Source of the DNA: Candidatus Sulfotelmatobacter sp.
GTDB lineage: Bacteria; Acidobacteriota; Terriglobia; Terriglobales; Acidobacteriaceae
Assembly: GCA_030049565.1 (NCBI GenBank)
Contig: JASIKQ010000328.1
Coordinates: 1 to 5,749 of the forward strand
Reading direction: 5' to 3'
DNA length: 5,749 nucleotides
Under the pieces are notes generated by a model. The model made no database searches. It was not told the DNA's origin and was given only the letters and a program-made list of their open reading frames with translations. Every line of letters begins with the position of its first letter. Positions within the stretch are counted from its first letter, which is position 1. A program made the translations under genes and the position numbers. Of the stretch, positions 1-5,749 are shown piece by piece.

Positions 1-894
1 TTACTCACTATCAACGCGGACGCTCCTTATCCCGGAACGCCGTGCAGCCCTAATTGCCCAATCCCGACTGAGAATCTGTATCGATACGTTTCCGAAGCCG
101 TCTTCCGCCAAACTCAATTGATCGTCAATCCCAATATACGCATGGGCTCCAGGGTGCAGGTTTTTGGCTTCTATGTGCTGAACTACGTGAATAGCGACAC
201 GTCAGGTGTTTCCAGCTTCCCTTCGAACTCCTACAACATCAGTGCCGATTACGGGAGGGCCTCCTTCGATATCCGCAACCGCGTATTCCTGGGAGGATCG
301 GTCGCTCTGCCCATGAACTTCCGCTTTAGTCCATTCTTTGTCGCCGGTTCCGGCATTCCCTTCAATATCACGACGTTCAACGATCTCAACAACGACTCGA
401 TTTTCAATGATCGTCCCGCATTCGCTCCCGCCGGAGCCAGTTGCACGGCCGCGAACATTTACTGCACTGTGCTGGGGAATTTCAATGCCGCACCGACCGC
501 CAGCAGCAAAATTATTCCGATCAATTATGCCAGCGGCCCTTCGCACGTGACTTTGAACGCGCGGCTGACCAAGAGCTTCGGCTTCGGCCCACGTGTAGGG
601 AAGGGCGCCGGAAACCAGGGCGGAGGGCCGGGCGGAGGCCGTGGGGGTGGCAGGCGCGGTGGGCCGCTTTTCGGCGGTGGTGGCCCGATTGGGCTGCCCA
701 GCACCTCCGACCGCCGCTACAATGTCAGCTTCGGGGTTTCGGCTCGGAACATCTTCAATAAGGTGAATCTGGCCGATCCCAGCGGCATTTTGGGTTCGCA
801 TTTTTTTGACACATCCAACCAGATTCAAAGCGGACCGTTCTCTACCTCGCCCGCGAATCGCCGCATCGATCTGCTGGCGACATTCAGTTTTTGA
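1..894 (+). CDS. TonB-dependent outer-membrane receptor, Oar-like, C-terminal part (5' end outside window)
   Basis: The reading frame is open from base 1 and ends with TGA at 892-894, giving 297 residues of the C-terminal beta-barrel. Such receptors form a 22-strand outer-membrane barrel that imports substrates using energy from TonB-ExbBD; the substrate cannot be told from this part. Evidence is the alternating hydrophobic/polar strand pattern, the segment GIPFNITTFNDLNND followed by NDRPAFAP (common in acidobacterial Oar-like receptors), the barrel strand NVSFGVSARNIFNKVNL, and the ending ANRRIDLLATFSF, whose terminal Phe is the usual signal for the BAM barrel-assembly machinery. A Gly/Arg-rich insert lies at about bases 598-705, just before the last strands. 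The plug, the N-terminal carboxypeptidase-like domain and the signal peptide are missing only because the window starts inside the gene. Family assignment is firm; the subfamily and phylum link rest on recall. Confidence 0.9.
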   Translation, partial: LLTINADAPYPGTPCSPNCPIPTENLYRYVSEAVFRQTQLIVNPNIRMGSRVQVFGFYVLNYVNSDTSGVSSFPSNSYNISADYGRASFDIRNRVFLGGSVALPMNFRFSPFFVAGSGIPFNITTFNDLNNDSIFNDRPAFAPAGASCTAANIYCTVLGNFNAAPTASSKIIPINYASGPSHVTLNARLTKSFGFGPRVGKGAGNQGGGPGGGRGGGRRGGPLFGGGGPIGLPSTSDRRYNVSFGVSARNIFNKVNLADPSGILGSHFFDTSNQIQSGPFSTSPANRRIDLLATFSF

Positions 895-981
895 ATGAGG
901 TCTTCGTGCGCTCCGGTTTAGGGTTCGGTTATCCTGAAAGAAGGCGTTTGTTGCCGCCAATCGCTCCGGAATAGTCACCGT

Positions 982-1848
982 TTGCCTTCGATCCCCACGA
1001 CAAGACGCCGTTTCCTTCTCGGCACAGCCGCCACCGGCGCGGCTGCGCTCGTGGGAGATTCCCTGCTGCTCGAGCCCAATCGTCCGCAAATCGTTCGGCG
1101 GGAATTTTTCCTCCGGCGCTGGCCGCAACGCATGGACGGTTTCACGATTGCCCTGCTGAGCGATTTCCATTACGACCCATTGTTCTCGGTGCATCCCTTG
1201 CATGCGGCAATTCCCATGGTCAACGATCTGCATCCCGACTTGATCGTGCTCACCGGGGATTTTGTTACCAAGCCCTCATTCGGGAATCGGGAAAAAGCCG
1301 CCTTTGATGCCGAACCATGCGCGCGCCTTCTTCGTCAGATGACGGCTCCTCTCGGACTTTGGGCAGTGCTCGGCAACCACGATGAAGGCACGGATCACAG
1401 GGTGGTGACGCGACTGCTGCAAGCTGAAGGCATCCCGGTGCTGGCCAATCGCTCGGAGCCGATTGAGCGCGATGGCGGTCGCATCTGGCTGACGGGCGTG
1501 GGTGACGTATTGAGCCATACCGACGATCTCTGGAAAGCGTTGCGTGGCGTGCCGGGCGATGAAGCCGTGATTTTGCTCGCCCACGAACCTGATTTCGCCG
1601 ACGAAGCTGCGAGGTTTCCGGTCGATCTCCAACTTTCGGGACATTCGCATGGCGGACAGATCAGACTCCCGTTGCTTCCGCCCTTGTATTTGCCACCGCT
1701 GGCAAGGAAGTACTATCTGGGAACGTATCGCGTCGGCCCGCTCTGGCTCCATACCAATGCCGGCCTCGGAACCATCGAGGTAGCCATGCGGCTGAATTGC
1801 CCTCCCGAGATCACGCTGTTGAAACTGCATTCTGGGCCGAAGCGGTAA
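982..1848 (+). CDS. Tat-exported metallophosphoesterase (YkuE/YaeI-like)
   Basis: This 288-residue protein is a calcineurin-like binuclear-metal phosphoesterase. All the family motifs are present: DFH (D61, H63), GD (G92, D93), GNHD (131-134), the single His in LLAHEP (H201) and GHSH (G220, H221, H223). The N-terminus has a twin-arginine signal, TRRRFLL at residues 7-13, followed by a short Ala/Gly/Leu-rich stretch to about residue 30, so the folded, metal-loaded enzyme is probably exported by Tat. Known relatives include B. subtilis YkuE, a Tat-exported cell-wall phosphoesterase, and E. coli YaeI; the related LpxG enzymes cleave UDP-diacylglucosamine. The substrate here is unknown. The start is TTG: no ATG or GTG occurs in frame between the upstream stop (TAG, 919-921) and the Tat motif, and only a weak CGGA (967-970) serves as a ribosome site. 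It begins 87 bases after the receptor gene. Confidence 0.9.
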   Translation: MPSIPTTRRRFLLGTAATGAAALVGDSLLLEPNRPQIVRREFFLRRWPQRMDGFTIALLSDFHYDPLFSVHPLHAAIPMVNDLHPDLIVLTGDFVTKPSFGNREKAAFDAEPCARLLRQMTAPLGLWAVLGNHDEGTDHRVVTRLLQAEGIPVLANRSEPIERDGGRIWLTGVGDVLSHTDDLWKALRGVPGDEAVILLAHEPDFADEAARFPVDLQLSGHSHGGQIRLPLLPPLYLPPLARKYYLGTYRVGPLWLHTNAGLGTIEVAMRLNCPPEITLLKLHSGPKR

Positions 1849-1861
1849 GCCAAGGAGCATC

Positions 1862-1924
1862 GTGAAGTCCGTCAGCTTGAAATATGCAATTGGCTTCACA
1901 TCCGCAGTCCTGCAAGAAGTGTAA
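1862..1924 (+). other. Possible 20-codon mini-ORF with strong ribosome site
   Basis: A GTG at 1862 is preceded by AAGGAG (1852-1857) with a 4-base spacer and runs 20 codons to TAA at 1922-1924. It is in the same frame as, and directly abuts, the GTG at 1925 that could open an extended form of the next gene. The peptide (MKSVSLKYAIGF...) has no recognisable motif. It may be a chance ORF, a leader peptide, or a remnant of a longer N-terminus. The ribosome-site spacing is shorter than ideal, so support is weak. Confidence 0.15.
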
Positions 1925-2041
1925 GTGTCACAACGGAAGCTGATAATACTGCACTTAATCGGTCCAGGTGCTGGCCCTCAAGTTGCCGTTAATCTCCGTT
2001 TATCTTCCCCTGCTCTGATTCTCGCTGTTCTGATTCGCGTG

Positions 2042-2047
2042 GGAGGT
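2042..2047 (+). promoter_or_regulatory. Shine-Dalgarno site deciding the start of the TonB_C gene
   Basis: GGAGGT is a perfect match to the anti-Shine-Dalgarno core and lies 9 bases before the in-frame GTG at 2057. That GTG opens directly into a canonical signal peptide. The alternative GTG at 1925 has only a poor AAGAAG-like sequence before it. This is the main reason for preferring the shorter gene. Confidence 0.6.
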
Positions 2048-2056
2048 CTACTGCAA

Positions 2057-2506
2057 GTGCTCCGCATCCGGCCATGGCTGTTGATTCTCGCTTTCGCCGC
2101 GCCATGTTCGGCTTCCGTGCAGATCTCGGTTGCGGCTACGCATTCGGCGCTGCTCAATGATCGTGAACGCCAAGCCTGGGCAGGTCTTCGGCGCTCAGCC
2201 GAATTCTCCGAAGTACCGAGATCGAGCGTGCGGAGCAGATGCGAGGATTCCCAACCACCCCAAGCTCTGGCGACTCCGGAATCGCTGCTCGCTTCCGCGG
2301 GATTCGGCCAGAAGGTCAAAGTTAGCTTCATCGTAGGAACTGACGGGCGCATACACAGTCCGCTGATCCTGCAAAGCGGAGGTGCGCTTGGCGACCGCAA
2401 TGTGTTGCGAACCGTAAGGACGTGGCGTTACCGTCCCGCGACCTGCAATGGCGTGCCTACGGAAGCGGAAGGCAAGATCGAATTTTCCCGGCGGCAAGAA
2501 CAGTGA
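2057..2506 (+). CDS. Secreted TonB C-terminal-domain protein
   Basis: With the GTG at 2057 the product has 149 residues. Residues 1-19 (MLRIRPWLLILAFAAPCSA) look like a signal peptide: basic start, hydrophobic core, and small residues at a likely cleavage site after CSA. After a poorly conserved middle, residues about 75-145 match the TonB C-terminal fold: KVKVSFIVGTDGRI, a short helix region, then the hallmark WRYRPA (123-128) and NGVPTEAEGKIEF. TonB_C domains contact the TonB box of outer-membrane receptors, but here the Pro-rich spacer of a classical TonB is missing, so the protein is probably periplasmic (or tethered, if the signal is not cleaved) and may not transduce energy. The frame is also open from a GTG at 1925 (193 residues), but the 44 extra residues look non-coding and would bury the signal peptide. 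It lies between a Tat phosphoesterase gene and a zinc-ribbon gene. Domain call is good; role unknown. Confidence 0.8.
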   Translation: MLRIRPWLLILAFAAPCSASVQISVAATHSALLNDRERQAWAGLRRSAEFSEVPRSSVRSRCEDSQPPQALATPESLLASAGFGQKVKVSFIVGTDGRIHSPLILQSGGALGDRNVLRTVRTWRYRPATCNGVPTEAEGKIEFSRRQEQ

Positions 2507-2530
2507 CAACGGTAGATGGTTTGCACGGGC

Positions 2531-2539
2531 TGCTAAAAT
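2531..2539 (+). promoter_or_regulatory. Possible extended -10 promoter element
   Basis: TGCTAAAAT fits the extended -10 form TGnTATAAT with one mismatch in the hexamer. Transcription would start near 2546, about 22 bases before the GTG at 2568. No good -35 hexamer is found 16-18 bases upstream (GTGACA at 2503-2508 is too far). If real, the zinc-ribbon gene has its own promoter rather than depending on the upstream genes. Confidence 0.3.
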
Positions 2540-2567
2540 GAGCTGAGCAACTCCTCCCGGTGAAATT

Positions 2568-3614
2568 GTGGATAAGGATAAGAAACCCAATCTTCGCGGC
2601 TCCGGCGTGGTGCAGGAATCGGAGCCCATTCCGTCGATCGGTCCACATAATCCGGCGCTGGGCGAGATCTATCAGCGGCTCTATCCGGAGATGCGGCGGC
2701 CGAAGCCCGATCAGCAAGCCATCGCGGCGGCGTTACAAGCCATGCGGCAATTAACGATGGAAGCTGACGTGGAAACGGCGGCGGAGAATGCCGCTTTCGA
2801 GACTCAGACCGGGCGAGCCGAGGCCGGGGTTCCGTGCCGAACTTGCGGACACCGCAATCGGGAGGGCAGCAAGTTCTGCGGCGGCTGCGGAGTTACGCTG
2901 GGCAGCGAGCCGGCGCAGTCAAGCGATTTCTCGCCGGCATCGCCTGCGGTTGCAAGTCGCGGTGAGAACAACGCTTCGCCGGAAGCTGCGCAGGAGGTTC
3001 ACGCTTCCAATCCCGCTGCGGCGGTGCATCACTATCATCACCACTATCATCATCACTACTTTCAGGGCGGGCAGGAACCTGCCGCCTACACCCCGCGTGC
3101 CAGTAGTGCGGAGAGCGCGCGCGAAGCCGACCGTCTGCGTATCGCGTCCGCAGCCAAGGGTGAGCCCATGACGCGCGGCGAAGCAGCGGTTCGGCGACTG
3201 ACGCAGGAATGGATGCTGGCGTGCAATATGCGGCAACTGGATGAGCTGCTGGAATTGTATTCTCCGGACGCGTTGGTGCTGCGCACCAATCTTCCACCGA
3301 TTCGGGGCACGATGGCGCTGCGCGAGTTCTTTCACGGTGCGCTCGAAGCGGGTCTCGGTGAAGTGGCGCTCGATCCTATCCGCGTAGAAGTTTCCGGCGA
3401 TCTTGCGCATGAAGTCGGGCGCTACAGCGCACTGGTTCCGGGAACCGTGGGCAAACGCCGCGAAGACCGCGGCAAATATCTGTGGGTGTTCGCGCGGCAG
3501 AGCAGCGGAGACTGGAAACTGGTTTCCGAATGCTGGTCGAGCGATCTGACGCTTTCAGGAGCGGAGTCGGATTTCGCCAAGGCGGCGATTTCGCCGGCCA
3601 AGCCGCGGAAGTAA
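2568..3614 (+). CDS. Zinc-ribbon / His-rich tract / SnoaL-like (DUF4440) protein
   Basis: This 348-residue protein has no signal peptide or membrane segment and is probably cytoplasmic. Three parts are visible. Residues 1-85 are polar and partly helical. Residues 90-107 form a zinc ribbon, CRTCG...KFCGGCG, with C90, C93, C104 and C107 as ligands. A low-complexity linker carries a His/Tyr tract at 154-164 (HHYHHHYHHHY). Residues about 201-328 look like an NTF2-fold SnoaL/DUF4440 domain: helix EAAVRRLTQEWMLACNMRQL, then DELLELYSPDALVL, PPIRGTMALREFF, and the closing strands KYLWVFARQ and WKLVSECWSSD. Such domains may be small-molecule enzymes, dimerisation or binding modules; no catalytic residue can be assigned. 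The ribbon and the His tract suggest metal binding. GTG at 2568 is the first start after an in-frame TGA (2544-2546), but its ribosome site is poor. I do not recognise a named family for the whole protein. Confidence 0.87.
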   Translation: MDKDKKPNLRGSGVVQESEPIPSIGPHNPALGEIYQRLYPEMRRPKPDQQAIAAALQAMRQLTMEADVETAAENAAFETQTGRAEAGVPCRTCGHRNREGSKFCGGCGVTLGSEPAQSSDFSPASPAVASRGENNASPEAAQEVHASNPAAAVHHYHHHYHHHYFQGGQEPAAYTPRASSAESAREADRLRIASAAKGEPMTRGEAAVRRLTQEWMLACNMRQLDELLELYSPDALVLRTNLPPIRGTMALREFFHGALEAGLGEVALDPIRVEVSGDLAHEVGRYSALVPGTVGKRREDRGKYLWVFARQSSGDWKLVSECWSSDLTLSGAESDFAKAAISPAKPRK

Positions 3615-3680
3615 AACCTTTTTCGCCGCAGAGTTGCTCCATGAGCCTGCCCGCTGGACGGGGTAAGGCGGGAAACCTTG

Positions 3681-3710
3681 AACCACGGGGAAACACAGGG
3701 TTTCACAGGG
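3681..3710 (+). repeat. Three tandem 10-bp repeats (consensus nnnCACRGGG)
   Basis: Three consecutive 10-base units, aaccacgggg, aaacacaggg and tttcacaggg, share CAC(A/G)GGG in fixed register. They are followed by partly inverted pieces (TAACCC at 3711-3716, CACCCT at 3721-3726), so AGGGT at 3697-3701 could pair with ACCCT at 3722-3726. They sit in the 144-base spacer between two converging genes. I recall similar short CAC-plus-purine repeats in intergenic DNA of Acidobacteriota and other phyla, but this could not be checked. No T-run follows, so a terminator is not supported. Confidence 0.55.
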
Positions 3711-3758
3711 TAACCCGTTTCACCCTAGATGAATTTCTTTCCATTGCAGACCATTCAC

Positions 3759-4367
3759 CTACGGTTGCACTCCCATCTTGCTCAAGTCGTCCCGCAATTG
3801 ATCGAGCGACTGGATCTGGATGGTTCTCATACCCAGGACTGAGGCGCACTCCAAGTTTAACGCGCGGTCGTCGATGAAGCAGCAATCTTCGGGATGGATC
3901 TGCGTGGTGTCGATCGCCAAACGGTAGATTCCGCTTTCCGGCTTGCGCAGGCCGACGAAGCAGGAGCTGAAGAACAGGCGAAAGATTTCGCGCAGGCCGA
4001 ACTTGTCGATGCGATACAGATTGAGCTCGCGGGATTCGTTGTTGATGGTTCCCATCAGGTATTTGCCGGAAGAGGCGAGCGCGTGCGCGAAGGCAAGAAC
4101 CTCGGGTTTTGCCTGCGATAGCGAAAACATGAAGTTGTGGAACTCTTCGCGGGTGAACGAGCGCTTACGGTAAAACACTGTGCGATCGAGATATTCCTGC
4201 AAAGAAATTTTTCCGCGCTCGAAGGACGAAACCACCATCTCGTGCCGGGCGAGGAACTCTTCCGCATCGAGATGAAAGTGCTCGAGTGCGTCGTGGCGTT
4301 CGTTGTGGTCCCAGGCATTGGTGAGCAGGACGCCGCCAACGTCCCAGAAGATGGCATGGATGGGCAT
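3759..4367 (-). CDS. HAD-superfamily hydrolase (HAD-IA / YihX-like)
   Basis: From the ATG at 4367 the product has 202 residues, normal for a HAD hydrolase with a small helical cap. Motif I is FWDVGGVLL (nucleophile D9), motif III is GLRKPESGIY (K142), and motif IV is CCFIDDRALN (D166, D167). A cap of about residues 18-85 follows motif I. The motif I residue two after the nucleophile is Gly, not Asp, as in the YihX-type glucose-1-phosphatase group, and motif II reads MGTINNESRELN instead of the usual Ser/Thr-Asn. Substrate is unknown; a cytoplasmic sugar-phosphate or nucleotide phosphatase is the likeliest guess. An in-frame TTG at 4403 would add 12 residues, but they look unlike the family's usual N-terminus, which begins just before motif I. 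Neither start has a strong ribosome site. It lies 109 bases downstream of the channel gene on the same strand and converges with the zinc-ribbon gene. Confidence 0.88.
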   Translation of the reverse strand: MPIHAIFWDVGGVLLTNAWDHNERHDALEHFHLDAEEFLARHEMVVSSFERGKISLQEYLDRTVFYRKRSFTREEFHNFMFSLSQAKPEVLAFAHALASSGKYLMGTINNESRELNLYRIDKFGLREIFRLFFSSCFVGLRKPESGIYRLAIDTTQIHPEDCCFIDDRALNLECASVLGMRTIQIQSLDQLRDDLSKMGVQP

Positions 4368-4433
4368 GGAGGTATTTTCGTGCGGCGAGCAGGGAAGATG
4401 CAATGCCGGATTTCCGGGTTTGACCGTCTGCGC

Positions 4434-4448
4434 AAAAGCGGGGCTTTT
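4434..4448 (-). terminator. Weak hairpin between channel and HAD genes
   Basis: AAAAGC (4434-4439) and GCTTTT (4443-4448) form a 6-bp stem with a 3-base loop, starting 28 bases after the channel gene's stop on the minus strand. The stem is A/T-rich and short, and no separate U-run follows on the minus strand. It is at best a poor attenuator or terminator. Confidence 0.15.
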
Positions 4449-4476
4449 TCGACAGCCAGCATTGGCGTGGGGCCAC

Positions 4477-5749
4477 TCAGCCCTTTACAGCCGAGCGTAT
4501 TTTCGGGGTCCCGGTGACGACGGATTTCAACTCGGCGTCGCTATCGACCAACTCCAACACTTTTCGCGTCATCTTCTCGTCAATTTCCGGCGCCCTGCGA
4601 ATTTCCACCGGATAGCGGACCTGCAGTTCCAGGCCTGCATCGGCGAACTGGAGGCGTGCTTCGGGGCGAGGCGCGTCAATCTGAATATCTACACGGCGTT
4701 CGATGTCTTTGTGCTGGCGTTCGATGGCCTCCCGATATTGCGAATAAACCGAGTTGACCGCGGCGACAAGTTTCTCCTGTGCCAACTTGTGATTGCCGCT
4801 CGGCGCAATGGTTACGACTACTTCATGCCAGGCATATTCGGTGCCCGGGATTTGTTTGAATAGTGGCGTCCCGGTTTGAAAAAGAACTGCATTGGAGAAT
4901 ACCGCAATCCGCCCGGTGGGGTAGAAATCCAAGCCCGTGCCCGCCAACTCCATGAGGTAAAGGCGGACGAGGCCGATATCGACGACGTCTCCGGTGATGC
5001 CAGCAACGCTGATGCGGTCGCCGACGCGAATGCCATAGCGGCCGATAATGAAGAAGTACGCGGCCACCGAAAGCAGAACCGCTTGCAAGCCGACAGCGAT
5101 ACCGGCGGTGATGAATCCGGCAAACGTGGCGAGCGAACTGAACTCGCTGACGAAGCCGAGAATGAGCACGACCACGAACAGAAATCCCATGATAATGCGG
5201 CGCAGAACCAGAAATTGGCGGCGGCGGCGCGGATCTTTGATATAGCGGAAGGTGATGCGCCGCCAGATTTCGGAAAGAATCAGGATCACGGCAAGCGCGA
5301 TGGCGATTCCGACGACCCGCAGCAGCAGCGAGCGCAGAACGTACCGGGATTCGCGTGAGATCGAGCCGCGCCACTCCTCAAAATTGGTTGCGCTGTTGTT
5401 GAGTACGATGATCTCCTGGCTCAGCGGCAGCATCACATTGGAAAGCTGTTTAAAGCGCTCGGTGAGTTGCTCGAATTGTTGGCGTTCGGCCTGGAGTTGC
5501 TGGGGATTTGTCGCGGTTTGCTGGCTGCCGAGGGTTTGGCTCTGCTGAATCGTCGCGCGCAAGGCAGTGCGAAGCGGTGTACGCAGGCGGTCGGCGACAT
5601 CGCGGGTGTTATCCGTTTCGCGAATGATGTCGTCGATCTGACGTTCCGCACTCATGTAGTCGTAGAGCGTGATCGCCTCGCTGATCAGGCCGCCCGAGTT
5701 GGCCAGCGTGGGCTTGCTTTGCGCAGGAGTTGGTGTAGTCTTTGGAGCG
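4477..5749 (-). CDS. MscS-family mechanosensitive ion channel (5' end outside window)
   Basis: The frame runs from the right edge to TGA at 4479-4477. It stays open through 31 codons above the ATG at 5655, so the true start probably lies outside. Counting from that ATG (392 residues): residues 1-100 are a polar, Gln-rich, helical region, probably a periplasmic coiled coil; membrane helices lie at about 106-130, 153-172 and 174-205; residues 207-262 form the MscS beta domain (YGIRVGDRISVAGITGDVVDIG, then GRIAVFSNAVLFQ, equivalent to the E. coli PNGKII region); the rest is the cytoplasmic alpha/beta vestibule. MscS channels in the inner membrane open under tension and release solutes during hypo-osmotic shock. 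The pore helix GLQAVLLSVAAYFF lacks the usual Asn and Gly of the LSNLAAG-type motif. The extra N-terminal domain resembles the large, multi-domain MscS relatives. The channel gene may be co-transcribed with the HAD gene. Confidence 0.88.
   Translation of the reverse strand, partial: APKTTPTPAQSKPTLANSGGLISEAITLYDYMSAERQIDDIIRETDNTRDVADRLRTPLRTALRATIQQSQTLGSQQTATNPQQLQAERQQFEQLTERFKQLSNVMLPLSQEIIVLNNSATNFEEWRGSISRESRYVLRSLLLRVVGIAIALAVILILSEIWRRITFRYIKDPRRRRQFLVLRRIIMGFLFVVVLILGFVSEFSSLATFAGFITAGIAVGLQAVLLSVAAYFFIIGRYGIRVGDRISVAGITGDVVDIGLVRLYLMELAGTGLDFYPTGRIAVFSNAVLFQTGTPLFKQIPGTEYAWHEVVVTIAPSGNHKLAQEKLVAAVNSVYSQYREAIERQHKDIERRVDIQIDAPRPEARLQFADAGLELQVRYPVEIRRAPEIDEKMTRKVLELVDSDAELKSVVTGTPKIRSAVKG

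Noticed and set aside
202..1233. Long antisense open frame (343 codons) across the receptor and phosphoesterase genes
   Set aside because: It spans two well-supported genes on the other strand, is rich in Arg, Ala and Gln without any domain, and is explained by the codon bias of GC-rich genes.
1942..1947. GATAAT as a -10 element for the TonB_C gene
   Set aside because: No acceptable -35 hexamer lies 16-18 bases upstream and the extended TG is not in register.
2195..2629. Minus-strand frame of 144 codons over the TonB_C gene
   Set aside because: It overlaps the conserved TonB_C domain on the opposite strand and shows no motif.
3583..3596. CGGCG-ATTT-CGCCG hairpin near the end of the zinc-ribbon gene
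   Set aside because: It lies inside the coding region and the T-run (3620-3625) is more than 20 bases away, so it does not fit an intrinsic terminator.
3650..3672. CCCGC/GCGGG inverted repeat in the convergent spacer
   Set aside because: The stem is 5 bp with a 13-base loop and no T-run on either strand; a bidirectional terminator is not supported.
4876..5358. Plus-strand frame of 160 codons with many Asp/Glu/Asn residues
   Set aside because: It is antisense to the MscS membrane helices; the acidic, repetitive composition is what the reverse reading of hydrophobic codons gives.
4823..5374. Minus-strand frame of 183 codons inside the channel gene
   Set aside because: It is a frame-shifted reading of the MscS gene with Arg/His/Pro-rich composition and no family features.

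Overview
The window looks like a chromosomal segment from an Acidobacteriota genome. The strongest clue is the first gene, the C-terminal end of a large TonB-dependent outer-membrane receptor of the Oar-like (carboxypeptidase-regulatory-domain) type that is expanded in that phylum. Its Gly/Arg-rich loop and its ANRRID...FSF ending are typical of that group. The moderately high GC content, the use of GTG and TTG starts, and the kinds of neighbouring genes fit, but the taxonomic call is inference.

Layout. 1-894 (+): 3' part of the TonB-dependent receptor, cut by the left edge. 982-1848 (+): Tat-exported metallophosphoesterase with a complete set of metal-binding motifs. 2057-2506 (+), or possibly from 1925: small secreted protein consisting mainly of a TonB C-terminal domain. 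2568-3614 (+): cytoplasmic-looking protein joining a four-cysteine zinc ribbon, a His/Tyr-rich tract and a SnoaL/DUF4440 (NTF2-like) domain; I recognise the parts but not the whole. 3615-3758: spacer between converging genes, holding three 10-bp direct repeats. 3759-4367 (-): HAD-superfamily hydrolase. 4477-5749 (-): MscS-type mechanosensitive channel, cut by the right edge.

How the genes relate. The four plus-strand genes are co-directional, with gaps of 87, 208 and 61 bases. The receptor, the phosphoesterase and the TonB_C protein all act in the envelope, but there is no sequence proof that they form one operon. On the minus strand the channel gene lies 109 bases upstream of the HAD gene and could be co-transcribed with it. 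No RNA gene, CRISPR array, insertion sequence or convincing intrinsic terminator was seen.

The window is mostly ordinary chromosomal gene content. The items that most deserve a second look are the zinc ribbon/His-tract/SnoaL fusion, the unusual pore helix of the MscS protein, the non-canonical motif I and II residues of the HAD protein, and the 10-bp intergenic repeats.
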